A stretch of 5,415 nt of DNA from Thermoplasmata archaeon (lineage in GTDB: Archaea > Thermoplasmatota > E2 > DHVEG-1), in contig JAUWGL010000074.1 in the NCBI GenBank assembly GCA_030606465.1, positions 1 to 5,415 on the forward strand, read 5' to 3'. The position numbers were made by a program, and so were the translations under genes. Below are positions 1 through 5,415 of the stretch, piece after piece (position 1 is the first letter of the stretch; each line of letters opens with the position of its first letter). The notes beneath the pieces were generated by a model that was not told the origin of the DNA, searched no databases, and saw nothing but the letters and a program-made list of their open reading frames with translations.

Positions 1-374
1 TGGCCACGTTGAGTGCAAAACTAAAGGACCTAAGTGGCGTGGTGATTGATGGAACAATTAGAGACCTTGATGACATAGTTAAAATGCATTTCCCTATTTT
101 TTGTAAACATATTGCCTCAAATGCTGGTGAACCAAAAGGCTTTGGAGAAATAGGAGCAGAAATAACATGTGGAAATCAAACAGTAAAAACTGGTGACTGG
201 ATTATAGGCGATGACTCAGGAGTAGTCGTTGTACCCCAAGAAATAGCCCAGGAAATTGCTAACCGTGCATTAGATGTTAAAGAACATGAAAACCGAATCC
301 GTGAGGAAATAAAAAGCGGGGGATCACTTGGAACCGTTGTCAAAGTAAAAAAATGGGAGAAAAAAACCGGATGA
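1..374 (+). CDS. RraA-like domain protein, C-terminal part; probably tail of bifunctional hexulose-6-phosphate synthase/RraA (5' end outside window)
   Basis: The reading frame is open to the window edge (codons GCC ACG TTG from base 3), so the TTG at 9 is probably internal and the gene begins upstream. About 124 residues are visible. They carry the RraA-family core GVVIDGTIRD, whose Arg-Asp pair belongs to the substrate/metal site of RraA-fold aldolases. A NAGEPKGFGEI segment follows, then GDWIIGDDSGVVVVP and a charged C-terminal helix ending in KKWEKK. From family knowledge, the NAGEP-GFGEI version is typical of archaeal proteins where this domain follows 3-hexulose-6-phosphate synthase, which condenses formaldehyde with ribulose 5-phosphate or runs in reverse to supply pentose phosphate. 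The synthase part is not in view, so the fusion is an inference; a stand-alone RraA-like protein is the alternative. The RraA domain's own activity in such fusions is not established. Its TGA stop overlaps the next gene's ATG, so the two are probably cotranscribed and translationally coupled. Confidence 0.8.
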   Translation, partial: ATLSAKLKDLSGVVIDGTIRDLDDIVKMHFPIFCKHIASNAGEPKGFGEIGAEITCGNQTVKTGDWIIGDDSGVVVVPQEIAQEIANRALDVKEHENRIREEIKSGGSLGTVVKVKKWEKKTG

Positions 375-1357
375 AAAAAGTAGTTTTTTTTACTGATATA
401 AAAAAACTACATGATGCACTAAGTAATTTTAATATCCAAAGTTTTTCTGAGAAAACAGTCCCAATAAAACTTCACATGGGTGAAAAAAAAAACAAGTATT
501 TCCCCAAGCCTGATTTTGTAAAACATGTTGTAGGTGAATTAAAAAAAGTAAATGCTGATCCATATCTTTTTGATACTACTGTTGCTTATTCTGGTCTCAG
601 ACATTCAAAACATGGTTATGAGAAGCTTGCTAAAATCCATGGCTTCATTCCTAAAAATGTTGGGTGTAATGTTATAATAGATGATGCAGGTATTCCAGTA
701 ACTGTTGAAAACAGAGATTATGAAGTCGCAGATCATATTTATAATTCAACACATATATTTGCTGTTTCTCATGTTAAAGGTCATGTTGCTACTGGTATGG
801 GAGGTGCAATCAAGAATTTTGGTATGGGTGGAGTCACCAAAGAAACAAAACAAAAAATGCATCATGGTAGTAGACCAATCCGTAAAAAAGATAATTGTAC
901 ATATTGCGGAGTATGTGCTGAAGCCTGTCCATTTAATTCCATAATTGTTAAAGGCAATAAGTGGGACCAAAATATGAGAAAATGCTTTGGTTGTGGCGTA
1001 TGCGTTGATGTATGTAAAGAAAAAGCATTATCATACATGGATGCAGATTTTCAATATGTACTTGCATGTTCAGCAAAAGCATGTGTTCAAGATAAAAATG
1101 TGATTTATCTAAATGAATTGAAACGTATTGCCCGTAGCTGTGATTGTGATCCATTCGCAGGACCGGTTATATGTCCAGATATAGGATACCTGGTCTCTGA
1201 TGATCCTGTGGCAATAGATAAAGCATCATTGGATTTAATAAATGATGTTAAAAAAGATGTTTTTGTAAAAGAAAATAAGATTAGCCCGGTTAAGCAGATA
1301 AAATATGGTGAGGAGATCGGACTTGGATCTTCTTCATATCAGCTGATAGAAATCTAG
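371..1357 (+). CDS. DUF362 family protein with two [4Fe-4S] ferredoxin motifs
   Basis: This predicted cytoplasmic iron-sulfur protein has 328 residues from the chosen ATG at 371. That start overlaps the preceding stop (ATGA) and has GGGAG at 355-359, about 11 bases upstream. An in-frame ATG at 353 would add only six residues (MGEKNR) and lies inside the upstream gene. The N-terminal half is the DUF362 domain, including HMGEKKNKYF, the GHVATGMGGAIKNFGMGG stretch near residues 137-154, and many His/Lys residues. It is interrupted by a bacterial-type two-cluster ferredoxin insert: CxxCxxCxxxCP at Cys176, 179, 182 and 186, and CxxCxxCxxxC at Cys205, 208, 211 and 215. The C-terminal part holds a Cys-x-Cys (257, 259) and PDIGYLVSDDPVAIDKASLD, a typical DUF362 ending. 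The family is common in methanogens and anaerobes. No reaction is established, and an electron-transfer or redox role is inferred only from the clusters. No signal peptide or membrane segment is seen. Confidence 0.93.
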   Translation: MKKVVFFTDIKKLHDALSNFNIQSFSEKTVPIKLHMGEKKNKYFPKPDFVKHVVGELKKVNADPYLFDTTVAYSGLRHSKHGYEKLAKIHGFIPKNVGCNVIIDDAGIPVTVENRDYEVADHIYNSTHIFAVSHVKGHVATGMGGAIKNFGMGGVTKETKQKMHHGSRPIRKKDNCTYCGVCAEACPFNSIIVKGNKWDQNMRKCFGCGVCVDVCKEKALSYMDADFQYVLACSAKACVQDKNVIYLNELKRIARSCDCDPFAGPVICPDIGYLVSDDPVAIDKASLDLINDVKKDVFVKENKISPVKQIKYGEEIGLGSSSYQLIEI

Positions 1358-1360
1358 AAT

Positions 1361-1375
1361 GTTTTTTATTTTATT
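1361..1375 (+). terminator. T-rich termination tract after the RraA/DUF362 unit
   Basis: Four bases after the TAG stop of the DUF362 gene, the + strand reads GTTTTTTATTTTATT. Archaeal RNA polymerase can terminate at oligo-T tracts without a hairpin, so this is a plausible 3' end for the two-gene unit. Further T-runs follow at 1423-1428 and 1438-1444 and could act as backups. The call rests on base composition and position only. Confidence 0.45.
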
Positions 1376-1498
1376 GTTGGGCCGCATACTGGGACAAGTG
1401 TTTTCCCAAGGAATCCACTTCCTTTTTTAGAGGCGTATTTTTTTGTTGCATCTCTGTAAATCCTGAATTATTTCGCTATCTTTGATTTTTTCAGACAT
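1366..1498 (-). pseudogene. Possible small protein gene disrupted by a frameshift at an A7 run
   Basis: An ATG at 1498 lies 21 bases after the transporter stop, with AGGA (1507-1510 on the complement) eight bases upstream. It opens MSEKIKDSEIIQDLQR and reaches a stop after 23 residues (TAA at 1429-1427). In the frame shifted by +1, translation continues as KKYASKKGSGFLGKTLV and ends PVCGPTIK at a TAA at 1368-1366. The frames join if one A is removed from the run of seven at 1438-1444 (T7 on the + strand), giving a 43-residue, Lys-rich, soluble-looking protein. I do not recognise it. It could be a decayed gene, a slippage-expressed gene, an assembly error in a homopolymer, or chance, since a third frame also has a 26-codon ATG reading frame here. 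Bacterial OFA transporters often have a small partner gene next to them, but those are membrane proteins and this is not hydrophobic. Confidence 0.3.
1408..1428 (+). terminator. Possible hairpin-plus-T-tract terminator
   Basis: AAGGAA (1408-1413) and TTCCTT (1419-1424) form a perfect 6-bp inverted repeat with a 5-base loop. It runs straight into T6 at 1423-1428. The stem has only two G-C pairs, so it is weak. Placement in the convergent gap, downstream of the first T-tract, fits a backup terminator for the + strand unit. The same bases lie within the possible - strand micro-gene at 1366-1498, so the palindrome could be coincidental. Confidence 0.3.
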
Positions 1499-1519
1499 AG
1501 ATGTATTCCTGTTCTTTAT

Positions 1520-2848
1520 CTATCTCTTCTCAACTTTAGGCTTATAGGTTATTGCAAGCACCGCTGCTATGAAACACATAACTGCTGCTGGGATAAATGC
1601 ATATTGGAAACTCATACCTGCATCCTGAACAGCTCCAGCAAGAATTGGCCCAACGACACCTCCGATACCATACGAAGTGAATATGTAACCATAGTTTAGA
1701 CCTATATTCTCAGAACCAAATGAATCTGCAGTTGCGGCTGGGAACAATGCGAAATTACCTCCAAAGTTAAATCCTATAAGTGCAGCAATTACGTAGAACA
1801 TATATGGATTACCTGTAGAATAACAGAATAAAACCATTGTTACCCCCTGCAATAAAAACATTGTAAAAAGCGCTTTTCTTCTACCGATCTTATCTGAGAT
1901 TTCCCCCCATACAATTCTACCAATTCCGTTAAAAATCGGTAGACATACAGCAGCACCTATTACTGCAAAATCCCTTGCCTGTTCTACAGAAAAACCATGT
2001 CCTGAGAAACCATCTGTTGGGCTCTTTGCAAAATTTTGAATATTGCCTATAACCATAAGCCCTGCAAGAGCACCGATGATGAACATCATCCAAAGCAGAT
2101 AGAACTGCCTTGTTCTCAACATCTCTTTAGGAGTTAAATCAGTAGCAATTTTTTTCTTATCGGATTTTGCCGCTGGCGGGTTCCATCCTTTGGGTTTCCA
2201 GCCAGCTGGAGGATTGATCATCACAAAAGAACCAATAACTACCAGAAGTAAAAACATAATACCATATATCCTAAAACAGCTGTCAACATTTGCAATCGTA
2301 TACGTAAAGATACCGGTTTGTTTTGTAATAAGTCCACTAAATCCAAGTACGCTGGGTGGATTTGCCATTAGAATCCATATGAAAGCACCGAATCCAAAAC
2401 CGGCAACAGCAAGTCCACTGACAAGTCCTTTTTTATCTGGGAACCATTTCACTCCAACAGCAATTGGTACAACATAAGCAAGACCAATACCTGCACCCGC
2501 AATTATACCTATACTAATGAATTTTAAAGGGAAACTTGCCCCAGCGAAACTCCCAAGGATATATCCTAAACCCAGAAGAACCCCACCAAATAGTGCTATT
2601 TTTCTTGGTCCAAATTTTTTCTGAAATCTTCCTCCGATAATTGTAAATATTGCAAATGTTGCAAGACCTGCACTAAATATTGCCTGAGTCTGTGTCTTGT
2701 CGAAACCAAATTCACTAAAATCGCCTTGTAAAGGAGTTGTGAAAGCAGACCATGCATAAATTGCACCGAGAGCTAGCTGTATCATCACTGCTCCTATAAC
2801 TATGACCCATCTGTTCATAATCTTAGATTCTTGATTTTTATCAGCCAT
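1520..2848 (-). CDS. OFA-family major facilitator transporter, probable carboxylate transporter
   Basis: This is a 442-residue inner-membrane carrier of the oxalate/formate antiporter (OFA) branch of the MFS. The start at 2848 is chosen because GGGGAG lies six bases upstream (2855-2860); an in-frame ATG at 2881 would place that site inside the coding region. The length and the pattern of hydrophobic stretches fit 12 membrane helices. Visible signatures are the first helix with QLALGAIYAWSAF (24-36), MFS motif A after helix 2 (GGRFQKKFGPRK, 72-83) and the OFA-like WFPDKKGLVSGLAVAGFG (135-152). A Lys-rich central loop with NPPAGWKPKGWNPP (212-225) follows, then the second motif A (GEISDKIGRRK, 315-325). 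OxlT of Oxalobacter needs a lysine in helix 11; the corresponding region here, NYGYIFTSYGIGGVVGP (385-401), has no basic residue. Oxalate is therefore doubtful, and lactate, pyruvate, formate or another small carboxylate is possible. The promoter-like sequence upstream suggests expression separate from the valS unit. Confidence 0.9.
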   Translation of the reverse strand: MADKNQESKIMNRWVIVIGAVMIQLALGAIYAWSAFTTPLQGDFSEFGFDKTQTQAIFSAGLATFAIFTIIGGRFQKKFGPRKIALFGGVLLGLGYILGSFAGASFPLKFISIGIIAGAGIGLAYVVPIAVGVKWFPDKKGLVSGLAVAGFGFGAFIWILMANPPSVLGFSGLITKQTGIFTYTIANVDSCFRIYGIMFLLLVVIGSFVMINPPAGWKPKGWNPPAAKSDKKKIATDLTPKEMLRTRQFYLLWMMFIIGALAGLMVIGNIQNFAKSPTDGFSGHGFSVEQARDFAVIGAAVCLPIFNGIGRIVWGEISDKIGRRKALFTMFLLQGVTMVLFCYSTGNPYMFYVIAALIGFNFGGNFALFPAATADSFGSENIGLNYGYIFTSYGIGGVVGPILAGAVQDAGMSFQYAFIPAAVMCFIAAVLAITYKPKVEKR

Positions 2849-2854
2849 AATAAA

Positions 2855-2860
2855 CTCCCC
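2855..2860 (-). promoter_or_regulatory. Strong Shine-Dalgarno site of the OFA transporter gene
   Basis: On the - strand GGGGAG is followed by six bases and then the ATG at 2848. It is the best ribosome binding site in the window and decides the start: it favours the protein beginning MADKNQESKI over the upstream in-frame ATG at 2881. Confidence 0.75.
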
Positions 2861-2882
2861 AAGTTCCGCTGAATTAAACACT

Positions 2883-2890
2883 TATTTAAA
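2883..2890 (-). promoter_or_regulatory. Predicted archaeal TATA box of the OFA transporter gene
   Basis: The - strand reads TTTAAATA, a close match to the archaeal TATA box, preceded by more T residues. Its centre lies about 38 bases before the ATG at 2848. With the usual spacing of about 25 bases to the start site, the transcript would begin near 2861 and give a leader of about 13 bases that just includes the GGGGAG site. No clear purine-rich BRE precedes it. The overlapping T6 could also help end the upstream transcript from the small membrane protein gene. Confidence 0.5.
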
Positions 2891-2911
2891 AAACTATCGG
2901 GATAATTAGAA

Positions 2912-3022
2912 TTAGATATTCCCAATTATAGAAACAAAAACAGCAGTAATCATCGCCACAACGATGAGGATAGCAATAATTTTAACAGCCCATTTTTTAA
3001 GTGTTTTCTTAGTTATTTTCAT
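2912..3022 (-). CDS. Small single-span membrane protein directly downstream of valS
   Basis: This reading frame encodes 36 residues and a TAA stop. Its ATG at 3022 comes two bases after the valS stop (TAA TT ATG), a spacing typical of cotranscribed and coupled genes. The N-terminus is strongly basic (MKITKKTLKKW), followed by an unbroken hydrophobic stretch from about residue 12 to 33 (VKIIAILIVVAM, then ITAVFVSII), and it ends GNI. By the positive-inside rule the N-terminus should face the cytoplasm, giving one helix spanning the membrane. No clear Shine-Dalgarno site is seen, only a GAAGAG-like stretch about ten bases upstream inside valS. No cleavage-site motif or cysteine is present, so a membrane-anchored peptide is more likely than a secreted one. 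I do not recognise a family, and no function can be assigned. It is too short for common length cutoffs. A chance frame is possible, but the amphipathic layout and placement argue against it. Confidence 0.65.
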   Translation of the reverse strand: MKITKKTLKKWAVKIIAILIVVAMITAVFVSIIGNI

Positions 3023-3024
3023 AA

Positions 3025-5415
3025 TTATTTCTCTTCAACTTCTAAATAAAAACCATTAAAGGAAAGAATAATTCTATCTTTTTTACCTTTGACTTTAACT
3101 TCTTTTTCAATCTGGAAGTACTCATTTTTAATTAAATATTCACTTGTCGAACCAGCAGGATAGAACTCGGATAATGGAATATCACCGTTCTTTTCAATTT
3201 TTTTAATAATTTCATCCTGATTCGCATTCACATCTTTAATTAATTTCTGAGCATCTTTCTTTAATAAAGGGCCAATTTTTGAATAAACAGGACTAATTTT
3301 TGTGATCTTCTCTTCAACATTTGGTTTACCCACCTTGAATTCATGATTTTTAGGGTATTTTAAAGTGGATATTATTATCGAACCACTAGGTTTAATCTTG
3401 GAAATCTCATTTTTTGAAGCATAAGTTGTAATAGCTTTTACTGATGCATTTAGCGCTATTCCTTGTCCACTTTTCCAAGATCTTACCTGAGCAATATAGT
3501 TTTTAACAAATTCTCCAGCATTTTTTTTATCTTTATCAGTTAATATCGGCTCAGACCAAGCAGATAAATGTATGCTTTTATCACCTTCGAACTGTTGATA
3601 ATAGGTAGAATATATTTCTTCTGTAATATGCGGGAAGAATGGCGCAAAAAGCTTAAGGACTCCAAGACCCAATGTGTAAAGAGTATATTTGATACTTTCA
3701 ACATTTTCTTTATCATAAATCGAAGATTTTATCATTTCAATATAATGATCTGCGAGTTCATGCCATAGGAAATATTCAACTTCTTTCATTGTTTGTGAAT
3801 AATCAAATCGATCCATTTGCTTTGTACATTTTTTAACAAGCTTGCTGTATTTTGTTAGAATCCATTTATCAATATCAATTAGTTCTGTTTCTTCTGGTTT
3901 TTTATCTTTTACAACATTTGAAATAAATTGTTGAACATTCCAGATTTTTCTAAGTAGCTTAATTCCCCGAACTACATCTTTTCTTCTAAAAGGATTATCC
4001 TCACCAAGAGCACAACTTGCAGCATAACATCTGAAAGCATCAGAACCATGTTCATTAATAACCTTTAATGGGTCAATAACATTGCCAAGGCTTGCATGCA
4101 TTGGTGTTCCATCCTCAGATAGAATAAAACCTCCCATCATCATGTTCTCAAAAGGTTTCTCATCTGTTAACAGATTACATCTAAGAATTGTATAAAACGC
4201 CCAAGTCCTGATAATATCATGTGCCTGTGGTCGAAGTGACATTGGATAAAGTTTTTTGAATTTTTTATCATCCCTATGCCAAAAAGTGTTATACAATGGT
4301 GAAATAGATGAATCCATCCAGGTGTCAAAGACATCTTCACAGCCAGCCAGTTTTCTACCACACTTTGGACATTTATCCACTGGTGGTTTGTCAATAGTTG
4401 GATCAACATAGCAATCCTCAACTCGTGCAAGAACTACTTCTGAACATTTTTCACATTCCCAAAGAGGTATAGGTGTTGCAAAATATCTTTGACGACTGAT
4501 AACCCAATCCCATTCTCGGCTATTAACCCAGTCTTCAAGTCGTATTTTCATAAACTCAGGGTACCAATTCATGCTGTCACTAGATTTAAGAACCATTTTT
4601 TTGAAAGGAACTGTTTTCAAAAACCATTGTTCTGCATTAATGAACTCAACCGGGGTTTTACAACGCCAACAAACACCAACATTTTGCTCTAAATCATCTT
4701 GTTTAATCAAAATATTCTCTTTCTTTAAATCATCAATAACAGCTTTCCGCGCATCCTCAATTTTCATCCCCTTGTATTTACCACAAATCTCAGTCATACA
4801 TCCTTCTTCATCAATACTCATATCAATTGGAAGCTTATATTTGAAAACCCAGTTAAGATCCTCCTTATCACCAACAGTACAAATCATGACAATACCAGAA
4901 CCAAAATCAGGATCCACAGCATCATCCTCAACAATTTTAACCTCCTTATCACACGATGGAACCACCAATATCTGATTCACAAACCATGGAGCACGCTCAT
5001 CAGAAGTATGAACCGCAACAATCTGACAAGAAGGAAGCATTTCTGGTCTTGTTGTCGCAATTTCAACATATGTTCCTTTCTCATCTTTACCTATTCCATG
5101 AAACTTTAATATCTGCTCAGAAGGTTGATCTTTAAAATAGAATTTTATTGTGTTTAGTTTCGTTGTTCTATCAGTATAAGTAACCTCTGCATCAGCCATA
5201 GCAGTCATACAACGAGGACACCAATTAACAGGAAACTCACCCTTATAGATATAACCCTTATTGAAAAGCTCGATAAATGAAATCTGAGTAAGACGACGAT
5301 AATATTCTGCATTAGTCTGATAATAAATAGAAGGATCCATACTTTCCCCAAGGATCATAAACTGATAAGTCATAGTTTTGATATTTTTCTCAGCAAACTC
5401 AGAACAAAGCTTTGT
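3025..5415 (-). CDS. valS: Valyl-tRNA synthetase, archaeal type (N-terminus outside window)
   Basis: This cytoplasmic class I synthetase charges tRNA-Val with valine. The frame is open past the Met at 5373 to the window end (14 more codons), so the roughly first hundred residues, including the HIGH motif, are missing. Numbering from that Met, WCPRC (51-55) and CWRC (235-238) mark metal-binding elements flanking the CP1 editing domain. ATTRPEMLPSC (106-116) and DPDFGSGIVMICTVGDKED (154-172) belong to that domain, with the MICTVGDK form typical of archaeal ValRS. Catalytic-core markers are DWVISRQRYFATPIPLW (289-305), a Cys4 ribbon (307, 310, 335, 338), DTWMDSSISP (350-359) and RPQAHDIIRTWAFYT (381-395). 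At the KMSKS position the sequence is PMHAS (424-428) before LGNVIDP. The anticodon-binding helical domain spans about 505-635, with APFFPHITEEIY (577-588). The C-terminal domain resembles other archaeal ValRS and has no obvious bacterial coiled-coil tail. It could be mistaken for IleRS, but the RPQ-HDIIRTWAFYT block fits ValRS. A small membrane protein gene follows two bases after its stop. Confidence 0.93.
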   Translation of the reverse strand, partial: TKLCSEFAEKNIKTMTYQFMILGESMDPSIYYQTNAEYYRRLTQISFIELFNKGYIYKGEFPVNWCPRCMTAMADAEVTYTDRTTKLNTIKFYFKDQPSEQILKFHGIGKDEKGTYVEIATTRPEMLPSCQIVAVHTSDERAPWFVNQILVVPSCDKEVKIVEDDAVDPDFGSGIVMICTVGDKEDLNWVFKYKLPIDMSIDEEGCMTEICGKYKGMKIEDARKAVIDDLKKENILIKQDDLEQNVGVCWRCKTPVEFINAEQWFLKTVPFKKMVLKSSDSMNWYPEFMKIRLEDWVNSREWDWVISRQRYFATPIPLWECEKCSEVVLARVEDCYVDPTIDKPPVDKCPKCGRKLAGCEDVFDTWMDSSISPLYNTFWHRDDKKFKKLYPMSLRPQAHDIIRTWAFYTILRCNLLTDEKPFENMMMGGFILSEDGTPMHASLGNVIDPLKVINEHGSDAFRCYAASCALGEDNPFRRKDVVRGIKLLRKIWNVQQFISNVVKDKKPEETELIDIDKWILTKYSKLVKKCTKQMDRFDYSQTMKEVEYFLWHELADHYIEMIKSSIYDKENVESIKYTLYTLGLGVLKLFAPFFPHITEEIYSTYYQQFEGDKSIHLSAWSEPILTDKDKKNAGEFVKNYIAQVRSWKSGQGIALNASVKAITTYASKNEISKIKPSGSIIISTLKYPKNHEFKVGKPNVEEKITKISPVYSKIGPLLKKDAQKLIKDVNANQDEIIKKIEKNGDIPLSEFYPAGSTSEYLIKNEYFQIEKEVKVKGKKDRIILSFNGFYLEVEEK

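Noticed and set aside
353..370. ATG at 353 as start of the DUF362 gene
   Set aside because: The ATG at 371 forms a typical ATGA overlap with the upstream stop and has GGGAG upstream; the extra six residues would lie in the preceding gene and do not look like family sequence.
9..374. TTG at 9 as the true start of the RraA-like gene
   Set aside because: The frame is open upstream to the window edge and the RraA domain begins well before this point, so the TTG is most likely internal.
746..970. Antisense and alternate-frame ORFs over the DUF362 gene
   Set aside because: They overlap the conserved DUF362 and ferredoxin coding sequence and their products show no domain.
1390..1408. TGGGA/TCCCA inverted repeat with a 9-base loop
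   Set aside because: The stem is only 5 bp and no T-run follows directly, so the evidence for a terminator or regulatory element is too weak.
1371..1451. 26-codon - strand frame beginning MQQKNTPLKKEVDS
   Set aside because: It has no ribosome binding site, lies in a third frame of the same small region, and cannot be told from chance; the A7-repaired frame is the better candidate.
2849..2881. ATG at 2881 as start of the OFA transporter
   Set aside because: It lies at or before the predicted transcription start and would put the strong GGGGAG site inside the coding sequence; the first 11 residues do not resemble the family.
4571..4975. 134-codon frame on the + strand opposite valS
   Set aside because: Antisense to the strongly conserved editing and linker region of ValRS; the Ser/Thr-rich product has no recognisable domain and no ribosome binding site stands out.

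Overview
The window looks archaeal. It is an AT-rich stretch whose ValRS is of the archaeal type in its editing region. It also carries an RraA-type domain of the kind archaea fuse to hexulose-6-phosphate synthase, a DUF362 ferredoxin-like protein, a promoter resembling an archaeal TATA box (TTTAAATA), and T-tracts that could act as terminators. A methanogen-related or other euryarchaeal/Thermoplasmata-like lineage is plausible, but no gene here fixes the taxonomy.

Left part (1-1357, + strand): a two-gene transcription unit. The first gene enters from outside the window and is the C-terminal RraA-like domain, probably the tail of a bifunctional hexulose-6-phosphate synthase/RraA protein. Its stop codon overlaps the start of the second gene in an ATGA tetranucleotide. 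The second gene is a DUF362 protein with two [4Fe-4S] ferredoxin motifs.

Convergent gap (1358-1519): T-rich stretches and a small hairpin could terminate the + strand unit. On the - strand, just after the transporter gene, lies a short reading frame with a Shine-Dalgarno-like site. It reads as one 43-residue protein only if one A is removed from a run of seven. It is either a broken micro-gene, a slippage site, a sequencing error, or chance.

Right part (1520-5415, - strand): in transcription order, a valyl-tRNA synthetase gene lacking its 5' end (outside the window), then a 36-residue single-span membrane protein starting two bases after the ValRS stop, then an OFA-family major facilitator transporter with its own predicted promoter and strong Shine-Dalgarno site. 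Two things stand out here. The small membrane protein would be missed by a length cutoff. The ValRS has Pro-Met-His-Ala-Ser where the KMSKS signature normally lies.

The genes do not form one obvious pathway. The left unit suggests sugar-phosphate or redox metabolism, ValRS is housekeeping, and the transporter probably carries a small carboxylate. No RNA gene, CRISPR array, insertion sequence or phage gene was seen.
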